A stretch of 64,000 bases of DNA from Peptostreptococcus faecalis (GCF_900240845.1 NZ_OERU01000001.1:827079-891078); one strand, 5' to 3'. Counted from the first letter of the stretch, positions 24,962-35,194 are shown. The notes: generated by a model not told the origin, from the sequence alone. Translations and numbers: made by a program.

Positions 24962-26236
24962 TTATAATATATTCATACTTTCCAATGCTTTTAGCGATCC
25001 CATTTTCGAGTGATCATATGTTATTCCACCTTGGAAATAAACATTAAAAGGCTCTCTTATAGGTGCATCTGCACTCAATTCTATAGAAGATCCTTGAACA
25101 AAGGCTCCTGCAGCCATAATTACATCGTCCTTATATCCAGGCATATCCCAAGGAACTGGAGTAACAAAAGAATCTACTGGAGCAGCTTTTTGGACACCTT
25201 CGCAGAAATTTATCACTTCTTCTGCATTATTAAGCTGTACAATTTGAATTATATCACTTCTCTCGTCATCGTATCTAGGATTTACCTTGTATCCTAGCTT
25301 CTCATATAACCTTGAACAGAATATAGCTCCCATTACAGCTTGTGATACAACATATGGAGCAATAAATAGTCCTTGCAATATTGTTCTAGTAGTTCCAAAC
25401 ATTAGACCACATTCTTTACCAATACCTGGTGCAGTAAGTCTATAAGATATCATTTCTATTATATCTTTTTTACCGACAATATATCCTCCTGCTAAAGCTA
25501 ATCCTCCACCTGGATTTTTGATAAGAGAACCAGCCATAACATCAGCACCTACATCTGTTGGCTCTTTGGTTTCTAAAAATTCTCCATAGCAATTATCTAC
25601 CATTACTATAATATCATCTTTAACAGATTTTACCGCCTCTATTGCTTCTTTTATATCATCTATATTTAATGATTTTCTCCAAGCATATCCCTTAGACCTT
25701 TGAATCATTATCAACTTTGTTTTCTCGTTTATTGCTTTTTTCGCACCCTCTATATCTATGTTTCCATCTTCTAAAAATTCTACTTGCTTATATGTAACAC
25801 CAAACTCTTTTAAAGACCCCTTTTCTTCTCTTATACCAATTACTCCTTGAAGAGTGTCATATGGAGCAGAAGTAATTGATAGAATTTCGTCTCCCGGTCT
25901 TACAATTCCCTGTATTGTAAGAGACAGCGCATGTGTTCCATTTACTATCTGAGGTCTAACTAAAGCATCATCTGCATTAAATACTCTAGAATAAATTTCT
26001 TCAGTTTTTTCTCTACCTAAATCATTATAACCATAACCCGTTGTCCAGTTGAAATGATTGTCGCTTAAATTGGCTTCTTGCATGGCATTTAATACTTTTA
26101 ATTGATTGTATTCCCTTATTTCTATTAGTCGTTCAAATTGATCTTTTATGTCTTTATCGACCTCTTTTGACAGTTCAAAAATTTCTCTTTTGATGCCATA
26201 TTTTTTTAATAATAGTTCTTCTGTTTCTTTTAACAT
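24962..26236 (-). CDS. PLP-dependent methionine gamma-lyase-like protein (YnbB family)
   Basis: This 424-residue enzyme belongs to the YnbB group of Cys/Met-metabolism PLP enzymes, once called 'aluminium resistance protein'. The cofactor lysine is in 'AGSLIKNPGGGLA' (about residues 235-247), the aspartate that holds the pyridine nitrogen is in 'IIVMVDNCYGEFLE' (about 208-221), and 'RPQIVNGTHALSL' (about 96-108) lies near the phosphate site. The substrate is not established for this family. It follows miaA by 42 nt and probably belongs to the mutS-mutL-miaA transcript. GGAGG precedes the ATG. Confidence 0.82.
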   Translation of the reverse strand: MLKETEELLLKKYGIKREIFELSKEVDKDIKDQFERLIEIREYNQLKVLNAMQEANLSDNHFNWTTGYGYNDLGREKTEEIYSRVFNADDALVRPQIVNGTHALSLTIQGIVRPGDEILSITSAPYDTLQGVIGIREEKGSLKEFGVTYKQVEFLEDGNIDIEGAKKAINEKTKLIMIQRSKGYAWRKSLNIDDIKEAIEAVKSVKDDIIVMVDNCYGEFLETKEPTDVGADVMAGSLIKNPGGGLALAGGYIVGKKDIIEMISYRLTAPGIGKECGLMFGTTRTILQGLFIAPYVVSQAVMGAIFCSRLYEKLGYKVNPRYDDERSDIIQIVQLNNAEEVINFCEGVQKAAPVDSFVTPVPWDMPGYKDDVIMAAGAFVQGSSIELSADAPIREPFNVYFQGGITYDHSKMGSLKALESMNIL

Positions 26237-26278
26237 TAAATCCTCCGTATATTAACAATTATTTATAATTGAATTATT

Positions 26279-27214
26279 TTATATGTTTTTTTGATCGATA
26301 AATACATTAATTTCATCTATTTGTTTTTCTACGCTTTGTATATTGTCTAAATCAAGTTGCAAAGCTGTGTTGTACTTTTTAAACCAAGTTATTTGTCTTT
26401 TAGCGTATCTCCTAGAATTTTGTTTTACCTTATCTATGGCATCCTCCAAAGAAATATTACCTTCAATGTACTCTATTATTTCTTTATATCCAATTGCCTT
26501 CATAGATGTCAGTTCTTTAGTATACCCCATATTTACCAATGATTTAACTTCATCTATAAGCCCTTGCTCTAACATAATTTCTACTCTTTTATTAATTCTT
26601 TCATAAAGTACTTCTCTATCCCTTGAAAGAACAATGATTTTAGAGTTAATGTTTTTATTCATTTTCAAATCTCTTGAAAAATCTTTCATTTCACCTCCTA
26701 GTTTATAAACTTCAATTGCTCGAATTACTCTATTTGTGTTATTTGGGTGTATTCTTTTAGCCGACTCTGGAGAGAGATCCTTTAACATATTGTGCAAGTG
26801 ATTCTTCCCCTTTTCTTCTAATATGTCAGACAGCTCTTTTCTAAGGCCTTCATCAGACTTTGTTTCACCAAAATCCATATCATAAATTATAGAATTTAGG
26901 TAAAGACCTGTACCGCCTGTTATGATTACCGCATTACCTCTATCTTGTATATCCTTTATTTTTTTTTCGGCAATTTCTTTAAAGTCAGAAACTGAGAACT
27001 CTTGATCAGGATTTACTATATCTATTAAGTGATGCTTTACTCCATCCATTTCTTGCTCTGTAATTTTTGCACTACCAATATCCATATATTTATATATTTG
27101 CATAGAATCTGCAGATATTATCTCTGCATTCAATCTTTTTGCTAATTCTATGGATAGTTTTGTCTTTCCTACTGCAGTGGGTCCCGTCAGTATAATAACT
27201 GGATCTAGCTCCAC
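26279..27214 (-). CDS. miaA: tRNA dimethylallyltransferase (MiaA)
   Basis: This 311-residue enzyme attaches a dimethylallyl group to A37 of tRNAs reading UNN codons. It has the P-loop GPTAVGKT (about residues 10-17), 'ISADSMQIYKYMDIGSAK' (about 32-49), 'HHLIDIVNPDQEFSV' (about 61-75) and 'ITGGTGLYLNSI' (about 97-108). I use the GTG at 27214, with AGAGG 8 nt upstream; an earlier GTG at 27223 overlaps that ribosome site. The gene begins 18 nt after mutL, a common clostridial order. Confidence 0.93.
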   Translation of the reverse strand: MELDPVIILTGPTAVGKTKLSIELAKRLNAEIISADSMQIYKYMDIGSAKITEQEMDGVKHHLIDIVNPDQEFSVSDFKEIAEKKIKDIQDRGNAVIITGGTGLYLNSIIYDMDFGETKSDEGLRKELSDILEEKGKNHLHNMLKDLSPESAKRIHPNNTNRVIRAIEVYKLGGEMKDFSRDLKMNKNINSKIIVLSRDREVLYERINKRVEIMLEQGLIDEVKSLVNMGYTKELTSMKAIGYKEIIEYIEGNISLEDAIDKVKQNSRRYAKRQITWFKKYNTALQLDLDNIQSVEKQIDEINVFIDQKNI

Positions 27215-27232
27215 TAATATCACCTCTTCTCT

Positions 27233-29245
27233 TTACATTTTTCTTTTAAACATTTTCTCTATATCATATTTGGTCATACTCACCATTATTGGTCTTCCAT
27301 GCGGACACGTATATGGATTTTCACATTTTTCAAGTTGATTTACAAGTTCTAAAGACTCTTCATAACTTATCTTATCATTAGCTTTAATTGCCGACTTACA
27401 AGCAATTTCAGCAATATCATCATATTTAGTTTCATATATATTATCTATTTTATTAAAATTATCAATTAATTCTAGCACAAATCTTTCGCTTTCTGGATAA
27501 CCGAATGTGTTTGGTACGCCTCTTATGCTTATATCCTTATATCCATATTCTTCTATTATAAATCCAAATTTTTTAAACTCTTCTGTTTTCTTAGAAACAG
27601 TCAACATATCACTTGGATTAAGCTGCATTACTATAGGGTCTATTAACATTTGGATGCTCACCGAATCTGATTTGAATTTGTTCATATACATTTCAAATTG
27701 AACTCTCTCATGAGCAGCGTGTTGATCCATCATTATCATCTTGTCACCTTTTGAAAATAATATATACGTATCAAATACTATACCAACATACTTAAGATTT
27801 TTAAAGGAATTATCCCTAGCAGACTCTTCAAATAGAGTCATTTGAGATTTATCATCATAAGTACTTTTTGTATTAATTGTTTCTTTGGTTAAATTACTAT
27901 CATCATAATGATTTTCAAGGCTATTATCAATGTTATTGGATTTAAGTTCTCCTATTGCAGTGAATTTTTTTATTTTATTTTCATTATTTATTTGCTCATT
28001 GATTCTTATCTTTTCTACTACTTCTAGTTCTTTAAACTCTTTTGGAGTATTTTTTGAACTATCATGACAATGTGAGTCATAACTATTTATATTATCTTCT
28101 TTAACTTTGTCATGAGATACGAACTCTTTGCTATCTTTTAAGTCTGCTTCTTGTTCGTTTTTTGAATATGAGAAACTATCAAATACCTTGTACTCATTTT
28201 TACTTTGATATAAATCATCTTTTTTTGTAAAAGATGGTTTATATTTACCAACTAAACTATTTTTTAATAACAATCCTCTTATATAGTCACTCAAGTCAGA
28301 TAAAATTTGTTCTTCTTTATCAAATCTAACCTCTAGCTTGTTAGGATGTATATTTACATCTATTGTAGAAGGATCAATACTTAAGTTTATAAAGTAAACA
28401 GGAAATTTATTAATAGGTATAATTGATTTATATGAGTCATTTATTATGTTCATAATATTAGAACTCTTTATATATCTTCCATTTATATAAATATGTTGCA
28501 AATTTCTATTTGACCTGTATATATTATTATTCGCCATAAATCCGTCGATTTTAAAATGTTCTGAAACGTAGTCTAGTTTTATTAAGTTGTCACTTACATC
28601 CTTACCGTATATAAGTCTTATAGCATTGCTAAGGCTTCCGTCACCGATTGTCTCAAATACAGTTTTTCCATTGTTTATATATTTGAATTTTATATTTGAG
28701 TTACCTAGGCATAGTTTATTCAGCAAATCTGTAATTGCAATAGTTTCAGAGTGGTTAGATTTTAGGAATTTTTTTCTTGCAGGTGTATTGTAAAAAAGTT
28801 CGTTCACACTAATGATTGTACCGTTATTACATGCGACAGGCTCTTTTGAAACAATTTTACCACCGTTAATAATTATCTTAGTTCCCATCATCTCGTCATT
28901 AGTTTTTGTAATCATATCTAATTTTGAAACAGCAGCAATAGAAGCCAATGCTTCTCCTCTAAAACCAAGAGAGCTCAAATAAGAAAGATCTTCTACTCTT
29001 TGGATTTTACTAGTAGCGTGTCTCATAAAAGCCTTGTTAACATCATCTGGATGTATTCCTGATCCATTATCAATTATTTTAATTAAGTCTTTGCCCCCAT
29101 TCACTATCTCGATTGAAATAGTGCTAGAGCCAGCATCTATTGAGTTTTCTACTAATTCCTTTATTATTGAAGAAGGTCTTTCAATAACTTCTCCAGCTGC
29201 TATTTTGTTAATTGTGCTTTCACTCAATACATTTATCTTAGACAT
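27233..29245 (-). CDS. mutL: DNA mismatch repair protein MutL
   Basis: This 670-residue protein has an N-terminal GHKL ATPase ('IAAGEVIERPSSIIKELVENS' begins near residue 10; 'DNGSGI' near 60; 'GFRGEAL' near 94) and a C-terminal dimerisation domain. The latter carries the latent endonuclease motif DQHAAHERVQFE (about 507-518), 'ACKSAIKA' (about 618) and 'CPHGRP' (about 645), so it nicks DNA itself, as expected in bacteria without MutH. A long polar linker (about 340-470, rich in K, E, N and D) joins them. It sits 9 nt after mutS. Confidence 0.95.
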   Translation of the reverse strand: MSKINVLSESTINKIAAGEVIERPSSIIKELVENSIDAGSSTISIEIVNGGKDLIKIIDNGSGIHPDDVNKAFMRHATSKIQRVEDLSYLSSLGFRGEALASIAAVSKLDMITKTNDEMMGTKIIINGGKIVSKEPVACNNGTIISVNELFYNTPARKKFLKSNHSETIAITDLLNKLCLGNSNIKFKYINNGKTVFETIGDGSLSNAIRLIYGKDVSDNLIKLDYVSEHFKIDGFMANNNIYRSNRNLQHIYINGRYIKSSNIMNIINDSYKSIIPINKFPVYFINLSIDPSTIDVNIHPNKLEVRFDKEEQILSDLSDYIRGLLLKNSLVGKYKPSFTKKDDLYQSKNEYKVFDSFSYSKNEQEADLKDSKEFVSHDKVKEDNINSYDSHCHDSSKNTPKEFKELEVVEKIRINEQINNENKIKKFTAIGELKSNNIDNSLENHYDDSNLTKETINTKSTYDDKSQMTLFEESARDNSFKNLKYVGIVFDTYILFSKGDKMIMMDQHAAHERVQFEMYMNKFKSDSVSIQMLIDPIVMQLNPSDMLTVSKKTEEFKKFGFIIEEYGYKDISIRGVPNTFGYPESERFVLELIDNFNKIDNIYETKYDDIAEIACKSAIKANDKISYEESLELVNQLEKCENPYTCPHGRPIMVSMTKYDIEKMFKRKM

Positions 29246-29254
29246 TTGTTCTCC

Positions 29255-31930
29255 TTATTCAATAATATCTTTTGCCTTTTTTTGTAAATTATACAATGCA
29301 TTCATCATATCCATAGGTGTTGAATTCATTATATCAACTGATACCAATTCATCTACCAATGTTTTATATTTTTCATTTTCTTTGATTTCGAGATTTTTTT
29401 CATTATTTTCAATGATTACTTCATTATTATTAATGATTACATCTTCTTCTATTCCACTATCTTCTTTTACTTCGTTTGCATCATTTAAGTTACATAGAGA
29501 AGTAGCATTATATATATGATTTTTTTCTAAATCAGAAAGTATATCCCCTGCTCGTTTTAAAACCTTTTGAGGCAATTTTGCTAGTTTTGCTACATATATA
29601 CCATAACTTCTATCTGCAGCTACTGGGATGATTTTTCTTAGAAATACTATATTATCTCCGTCTTCCTTGACTTCTATGGAATAATTTTTTATATTATCAT
29701 ACTTACTTTCCAATTCAGTGAGTTCATGGTAATGTGTTGCAAATAATGTTTTAGCATTTATACTATCATGAATATATTCTGCAATTGACCATGCAAGTGA
29801 TATACCATCATATGTGCTTGTTCCTCTACCAATCTCATCTAATATTATTAAGCTATTTTTTGTTGCATATCTTAAAATTTGACTTACTTCGTCCATTTCT
29901 ACCATAAATGTAGACTGACCTTGTGACAAATCGTCACTAGCTCCAACTCTTGTAAAAATTCTATCCATTACAGGTATATCTGCATAGCTTGCAGGAACAA
30001 AAGTTCCTATATGAGCCATAAGTGATATCAAAGCAACCTGTCTCATGTAAGTTGATTTTCCTGACATATTTGGACCTGTAATTATGTTTACAATATTATT
30101 TTGATTAATAAATATATCGTTTGATATGAAGTTTTCATTCCCCATAATTTGCTCAATTACTGGATGTCGTCCGTCTTTTATATCTAATGTTCCATTTGTA
30201 TTTATATTTGGCTTTACATAATTATATTTATTCGCAATTATAGCATTTGAAACATATACATCCATTTCTGCAATAATAGAAGCAACTCTTTGAATCCTTT
30301 CTAAATTCTCATATATAAAGATTCTTATAGTTTTAAATATTTCATACTCTATTTCTTTTATTTTGTCTTGAGCATTTATTATTTTATCTTCAATTTCTTT
30401 TAACTCTGGAGTAATAAAGCGTTCTGCATTAACTAAAGTTTGCTTTCTAATATATTCATCTGATATATTAGCTTGTAAAAGTGCTGCCTTTGTAATTTCT
30501 AGATAATATCCAAAGACTTTATTATATCCGATTTTTAAAGTCTTTGCACCAGTTCGTTCTCTTTCCTTTTTTTCGATTTCTTTTATTATAGATGATCCAT
30601 TTTCTGAAATATCTCTTAGATCTTTTAGATCTTCTGAATATTCACTTTTTATTATATTACCTTCTTTTATGTTCATAGATGGTTCTTCGAGAATAGACTC
30701 TTCTATCTTTAAATATATATCACTCAAAGTATCTATGTTTTCAATAAAGTTTTTCAAGATAATAGATTCGGAGCCATCAATTATTTCAATTATATGAGGA
30801 ATAGATCTAATGCTATTTTTTAGATTTATTAAATCTTTTGGACTAACGCTGTCATATGCAATCTTAGCACATATCCTTTCCAAGTCAAATATTTTAGAAA
30901 GGGAGTCCTTTAACTCTTCACGTAAAATGAAGTTTTCTTTTATATCATTTGTAATATTTAACCTATATTCAATGCTGTTTTTATTTGTAAGCGGTTGTTC
31001 TATAAATTTTCTCAACATCCTTGCTCCCATTGGAGTTGAAGTCGCATCTAAAACTTGCAACAAAGAACCTTTTTTCTTTGAACTTCTAAGGGTTTTTGTG
31101 AGTTCAAGATTAGCCCGAGTAAATGGGTCCAAAATCATATAATCATTTGAATTATATACATTAATTCTGCTCAGATTAGTAGAGTTTTTCATCTGTGTAC
31201 TTTTTATGTAGTTTAATACCATAGATAGTGATGTTTCAAGGGCTTTATCATCTTTAATACCTAAATCTAATAGATATTCACTACTAAAGACTGTATATAG
31301 AACTTCTTTTTCTAAAATCTTTTCATCAATATTTTCATTTATATATATATTTGCCATTTCTGAAAGAGACTTAATTTCATCAATAAAAGAAGTCTTATTA
31401 ACTATGATTTCTGATGGTGAAATTTTTGCTATTTCATCCTTAATCTTCTTTATATCTATATTAGTCACACTTAATTCACCCGTGCTTATATCCACATATG
31501 ATACTGCAGAGCCTTCATCAGAAATAAAAATTGACATTAAATAATTATTTTTAGTGTTTTCTAATGAATCATCTTCAATCAACGTTCCAGGTGTTACTAC
31601 TTTTACGACTTCTCTTTTTACCAGTCCTTTTGTTGTAGCTGGGTCTTCAACTTGCTCAGCAATCGCAACTTTATATCCAGATTCAATTAGTTTATTTATA
31701 TAAGAAGAGGCAGAATGATATGGAACTCCACACATTGGCGCTCTTTCTTCAAGACCACATGCCTTTCCTGTAAGAGCAATATCCAAAACCTTAGAGGCCA
31801 ATAGAGCATCATCAAAAAACATCTCATAAAAATCACCTAGTCTGTAAAAAAGTATGCAATCAGAATGTTCTTCTTTTGTATCTATATATTTTCTCATCAT
31901 CGGAGAGAGTTTATCTTTATCTATTTTCAT
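29255..31930 (-). CDS. mutS: DNA mismatch repair protein MutS
   Basis: This 891-residue mismatch sensor has the N-terminal mismatch-binding motif with the wedge Phe ('LGDFYEMFFDDA', about residues 31-42), connector and lever domains, and the ABC-type ATPase with TGPNMSGKSTYMRQ (about 617-630), 'STFMVEMDEVSQIL' (about 662-675), Walker B 'LIILDEIGRGTST' (about 686-698) and 'LFATHYHEL' (about 723-731). The C-terminal 100 residues include an acidic, low-complexity stretch before a helical tail that may mediate tetramer or clamp contacts. It is the first gene of the mutS-mutL-miaA-ynbB unit; GGAGG precedes the ATG. Confidence 0.96.
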   Translation of the reverse strand: MKIDKDKLSPMMRKYIDTKEEHSDCILFYRLGDFYEMFFDDALLASKVLDIALTGKACGLEERAPMCGVPYHSASSYINKLIESGYKVAIAEQVEDPATTKGLVKREVVKVVTPGTLIEDDSLENTKNNYLMSIFISDEGSAVSYVDISTGELSVTNIDIKKIKDEIAKISPSEIIVNKTSFIDEIKSLSEMANIYINENIDEKILEKEVLYTVFSSEYLLDLGIKDDKALETSLSMVLNYIKSTQMKNSTNLSRINVYNSNDYMILDPFTRANLELTKTLRSSKKKGSLLQVLDATSTPMGARMLRKFIEQPLTNKNSIEYRLNITNDIKENFILREELKDSLSKIFDLERICAKIAYDSVSPKDLINLKNSIRSIPHIIEIIDGSESIILKNFIENIDTLSDIYLKIEESILEEPSMNIKEGNIIKSEYSEDLKDLRDISENGSSIIKEIEKKERERTGAKTLKIGYNKVFGYYLEITKAALLQANISDEYIRKQTLVNAERFITPELKEIEDKIINAQDKIKEIEYEIFKTIRIFIYENLERIQRVASIIAEMDVYVSNAIIANKYNYVKPNINTNGTLDIKDGRHPVIEQIMGNENFISNDIFINQNNIVNIITGPNMSGKSTYMRQVALISLMAHIGTFVPASYADIPVMDRIFTRVGASDDLSQGQSTFMVEMDEVSQILRYATKNSLIILDEIGRGTSTYDGISLAWSIAEYIHDSINAKTLFATHYHELTELESKYDNIKNYSIEVKEDGDNIVFLRKIIPVAADRSYGIYVAKLAKLPQKVLKRAGDILSDLEKNHIYNATSLCNLNDANEVKEDSGIEEDVIINNNEVIIENNEKNLEIKENEKYKTLVDELVSVDIMNSTPMDMMNALYNLQKKAKDIIE

Positions 31931-31989
31931 ACATTACCTCCACATTCACGTTCTAAAACTTTATTATATCATAAAAATATGTATAATAT

Positions 31990-32028
31990 AAACACACCTT
32001 ATAAATATCAATATTATAAGGTGTGTTT
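31990..32028. repeat. 15-bp inverted repeat between mutS and the threonine aldolase gene
   Basis: AAACACACCTTATAA (31990-32004) and its reverse complement (32014-32028) flank a 9-nt loop. It lies 91 nt past the aldolase stop codon and 60 nt before mutS. T-tracts are weak on both sides, so it is either an imperfect terminator or an operator near the mutS promoter. Confidence 0.6.
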
Positions 32029-32118
32029 GAAAAGTAAGTATAAATAAAATTGTTAATGTAAAAATCAATGAATAAACTATTTATAAATTATTCCGACTTA
32101 AAAATACAGTATAAAAAA

Positions 32119-33171
32119 TTAAAATTTGTTTATGCTATTTTCTAATGTTTTTACAGCTTCTTCCTGAGTTGCCCAACTAGTACAAAATCTAACTACATCG
32201 TTTTCATTATCGATCTTGCATTCTGTGCAGAATGTAATTCCATCGTCATTTAATATTTTTTGCTGTTTTTTTGATAATTTTGGAAATTGCTGATTGGTAT
32301 ATGAGTCTGCAATAAATTCAATTCCTTTTTTTTCAAATGCATTTTTTATTCTTAGTGCGTATTCACATGCTTTTTTACTAGCTTCAATATATAAATTATC
32401 AGTAAATAATACATCAAACTGAAGCCCTAATAAACGTCCCTTAGCTAAAATTGACCCTTTCTGTTTACAAACACGGTCAAATCCTTTATTGTATTTATCG
32501 TTTGTAAAACAGATTGCTTCTCCAAATAAAGAACCGCATTTTGTACCACCTATATAAAATATATCGCAATATTTTGCTAAATCTTCTAAAGTTACGTCAT
32601 TTTTATCAGATGCTAAAGCATAAGACAATCTTGCTCCATCTACGAAAAGAGGCAGATTAAATTTTTTACAAATTGAACTAATTTGGATCAGCTCGTCCTT
32701 TGTATAAAGCGCTCCTCTTTCAGTAGGTTGAGATATATATACAGCACCTGGTTCAACCATATGCCAGTCATCTTTTTCTTTGTGTGCACTCAGATAGTTT
32801 TCTAATACAACTGGTGATAGTTTCCCTTCACTATCAATAACTTCATCTTCATTCGACAAAGCTAGAACCTTATGCCCCCCTGCTTCAATTGCTCCAGCCT
32901 CATGAACATTTATATGTCCTAACAATGGAGATACAACACCTTCATATGGTCTTAAGATTGTATCTAACACAGCTTTATTAGTTTGAGTACCGCCAACCAA
33001 ATAATGTACATCTAGATATTCACAGTTGCAAGCCTCTTTAATTTTTTCACTAGCAGATTTACAATAGTTGTCAAGTCTATATCCATCACTTTGAACCATA
33101 TTGGTCTTTACCAACTCATTTAAAATTTCATCAAGACATCCTTCAGCATAATCAATTTCAAATTTCAACAT
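32119..33171 (-). CDS. Low-specificity L-threonine aldolase (LtaE-like)
   Basis: This 350-residue fold-type I PLP enzyme cleaves threonine or related beta-hydroxy amino acids to glycine and an aldehyde. The cofactor lysine is in 'DIFYIGGTKCGSLFGEAI' (about residues 188-205), the aspartate in 'LPLFVDGARLSYALA' (about 173-187), and the phosphate-side segment is 'YLVGGTQTNKAVLD' (about 57-70). Length is normal. A GGGGGG-rich ribosome site precedes the ATG. It is a single gene divergent from the Xer-type recombinase gene. Stereospecificity cannot be told from the sequence. Confidence 0.88.
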   Translation of the reverse strand: MLKFEIDYAEGCLDEILNELVKTNMVQSDGYRLDNYCKSASEKIKEACNCEYLDVHYLVGGTQTNKAVLDTILRPYEGVVSPLLGHINVHEAGAIEAGGHKVLALSNEDEVIDSEGKLSPVVLENYLSAHKEKDDWHMVEPGAVYISQPTERGALYTKDELIQISSICKKFNLPLFVDGARLSYALASDKNDVTLEDLAKYCDIFYIGGTKCGSLFGEAICFTNDKYNKGFDRVCKQKGSILAKGRLLGLQFDVLFTDNLYIEASKKACEYALRIKNAFEKKGIEFIADSYTNQQFPKLSKKQQKILNDDGITFCTECKIDNENDVVRFCTSWATQEEAVKTLENSINKF

Positions 33172-33339
33172 TTTCCTATCCCCCCGAATTGTTTTTAGTA
33201 TTAGATTAACACAATAAATCCGATTAGAAAAGACTAAATTTTATTTTTTTTCTGAAATTAACATACAATCAATTTTTTTGATATAATAATAAGTATATTA
33301 AAAAAAAATAAAGAAAAATAAAGAGAGGATGTGTACCTG

Positions 33340-34479
33340 TTGGCAAAAAAAATAAACAATAAATCCTCTAAACCTGATAACATTGTTATTAGAGAGAGTG
33401 ATATTATAGATGAATGTAAAAATTTAGAATCAGAACTACCGAGATTCATGAAAGACTATTGCGTATACCTTAGAGGATCTGTGGCTGTCACTACAAGAAG
33501 AGCATATTTAATAGATATTAAATTTTTCTGCAATTACTTAATAGAAAGTGACTTATTTACGAGTGCTTCAAAAATATCAGATATAACTTTAGATGAATTC
33601 AGCGAAATAACTGCTAGAGATGTAAATCTTTTTTTAGGAGATTATTGCAATAGATATTACAAAAATGTGAATAATGATAAAGTCCTTTACGAAAATAATA
33701 ATAAATCTTTGGCTAGAAAAAAGTCTAGTCTATCAACTTTATTTAAATTTTTATTTAGAAATGAACAACTTCCTAACGATATTACTAGCGGATTTAATCC
33801 TATAAAGTTGCCAAAGCCCCAACCAGACTCTATTAAAAGAATGGAAATAGATGAGGTTTCAATAATGTTAGATGCTGTTGAAACAGGAAACGGACTAAGT
33901 GAAAAAGAGAAGGAATATTGGACAAAAACAAAATTAAGAGATAGGGCTATACTAGTTCTTTTTGTAACATACGGATTGAGATTAAATGAACTAAGAGAAT
34001 TAAATATCAGCTCATTTAATTTTTCCCGAGGTGAATTTATGATATATAGAAAAAGAGGGAAAGAAGTCTTAATGCCTATCAACAAAACTTGCGAAAGCGT
34101 CATCAAAGAATACATAGAATTCGAGAGACCAGAGGAAGATCAAATACTAGAAGAAGACCAAGATGCGCTTTTTATATCTCTACAGAAAAAAAGAATGACC
34201 TCAAGATCTATAAGAGAATTAGTAAAAAAATATACTTCTATCGGTATGAATACCGCTAGAGAAAAGGGCTATTCTCCGCACAAACTACGTGCAACTGCGG
34301 CTACATCTTTGATTGAAACTGGTTTTTCTATATATGATGTTCAAAATCTTATGGATCACGATAATGTAACCACAACTCAGCTATATGCAGCTCATAGAAA
34401 AAATTTAAAAAGAGATGTAATAGAAAACTTCAACTGGCTGGACGAAGAAAATCCTCTTGGAAAAAAAGGTGATGTATAA
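33340..34479 (+). CDS. Tyrosine recombinase (XerC/XerD family)
   Basis: The protein has 379 residues: a SAM-like N-terminal core-binding domain (about 40-140) and a catalytic domain with Arg in 'TYGLRLNEL' (about residue 212), His-x-x-Arg in 'SPHKLRATAAT' (about 309-319), the second His in 'LMDHDNVTTTQLY' and the nucleophile Tyr at its end (about 347). All five catalytic residues are visible. I take the TTG at 33340 (MAKK...), with AGAGAGG 11 nt upstream; a GTG at 33331 is too close to that site. It sits directly before lexA with no phage genes, as chromosomal Xer proteins do, so dimer resolution is likely. A dif site was not found. Confidence 0.85.
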   Translation: MAKKINNKSSKPDNIVIRESDIIDECKNLESELPRFMKDYCVYLRGSVAVTTRRAYLIDIKFFCNYLIESDLFTSASKISDITLDEFSEITARDVNLFLGDYCNRYYKNVNNDKVLYENNNKSLARKKSSLSTLFKFLFRNEQLPNDITSGFNPIKLPKPQPDSIKRMEIDEVSIMLDAVETGNGLSEKEKEYWTKTKLRDRAILVLFVTYGLRLNELRELNISSFNFSRGEFMIYRKRGKEVLMPINKTCESVIKEYIEFERPEEDQILEEDQDALFISLQKKRMTSRSIRELVKKYTSIGMNTAREKGYSPHKLRATAATSLIETGFSIYDVQNLMDHDNVTTTQLYAAHRKNLKRDVIENFNWLDEENPLGKKGDV

Positions 34480-34484
34480 TTTCT

Positions 34485-34512
34485 TGAACACATGTTTATT
34501 ATATGTTATAAT
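34485..34512 (+). promoter_or_regulatory. lexA promoter with overlapping SOS box
   Basis: TTGAAC (34485-34490) and TATAAT (34507-34512) are spaced by 16 bp. GAACACATGTTT (34486-34497) overlaps the -35 and matches the Gram-positive LexA box GAAC-N4-GTTC at all but the last base. LexA should therefore repress its own gene until DNA damage. Confidence 0.78.
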
Positions 34513-34551
34513 CACAATATATAATAAAATCAAAATGTGGAGGTATTTTTG

Positions 34552-35190
34552 ATGTATGAAGACTTAAACAACAAAGAAATAACTGTTTTAAAATTTTTAA
34601 AAGAACATACTGGAGAAAAGGGATATCCTCCTTCAGTTAGAGAAATATGCAAAGCTTTAGATATCAAATCTACATCTACAGTATTTTCTCTACTCAACAG
34701 CTTAGAAAAAAATAAATATATCAGAAAAGACCCTACCAAACCAAGAGCTATAGAAATACTAGATAAAAATTTTGAAGATTCCCCATCAAATTCATTTGAT
34801 ACAGAAATACTTAATATACCTGTGGTAGGCCGTATAGCCGCAGGTCAACCAATATTTGCTGAAGAGAATATCGAAGAACATCTTCCACTTCCAGCATCCC
34901 ACGTAAAGGGAAATAATTGTTTCGTTTTGAGAGTGGAAGGAGATAGCATGGTAGAAGCTGGTATATTCCATCGTGACTATATTGTTGTAGATTCTTCTAA
35001 CATCGCCCCTCCTAACGGAAAAATAGTCGTGGCATTAATTGATGAAGACACATCAACAGTAAAAACTTTGCAAAAAACAGATAATCAAATAATATTAAAA
35101 CCTGAAAACTCACTTTATGATCCTATGATTTTTTCACCTGAACAAGTCAAAATAATAGGCGTAGTTACAGGAGTATTTAGAGTTTTATAG
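34552..35190 (+). CDS. lexA: LexA repressor (SOS response)
   Basis: This 212-residue repressor has an N-terminal winged helix ('GYPPSVREICKALDIKSTSTVFSLL', a stretch beginning about residue 24) and a C-terminal S24 peptidase domain. The self-cleavage site is Ala-Gly in 'VVGRIAAGQPIFAEENIEEH' (about residues 88-107), the catalytic Ser is in 'VEGDSMVEAGI' (about 131) and the Lys is in 'TVKTLQK' (about 168). I use the ATG at 34552, with TGGAGG 8-9 nt upstream. A near-perfect SOS box overlaps its promoter. Confidence 0.95.
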   Translation: MYEDLNNKEITVLKFLKEHTGEKGYPPSVREICKALDIKSTSTVFSLLNSLEKNKYIRKDPTKPRAIEILDKNFEDSPSNSFDTEILNIPVVGRIAAGQPIFAEENIEEHLPLPASHVKGNNCFVLRVEGDSMVEAGIFHRDYIVVDSSNIAPPNGKIVVALIDEDTSTVKTLQKTDNQIILKPENSLYDPMIFSPEQVKIIGVVTGVFRVL

Positions 35191-35194
35191 AAAA

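Noticed and set aside
27800..28230. Intein or insertion in mutL
   Set aside because: The extra length is a polar, low-complexity linker between the two standard MutL domains, without splicing or endonuclease motifs.
33340..35190. Integrated element marked by the tyrosine recombinase
   Set aside because: The gene is followed directly by lexA and flanked by housekeeping genes, and no attachment-site repeats or cargo genes were seen; a chromosomal Xer-type role fits better.
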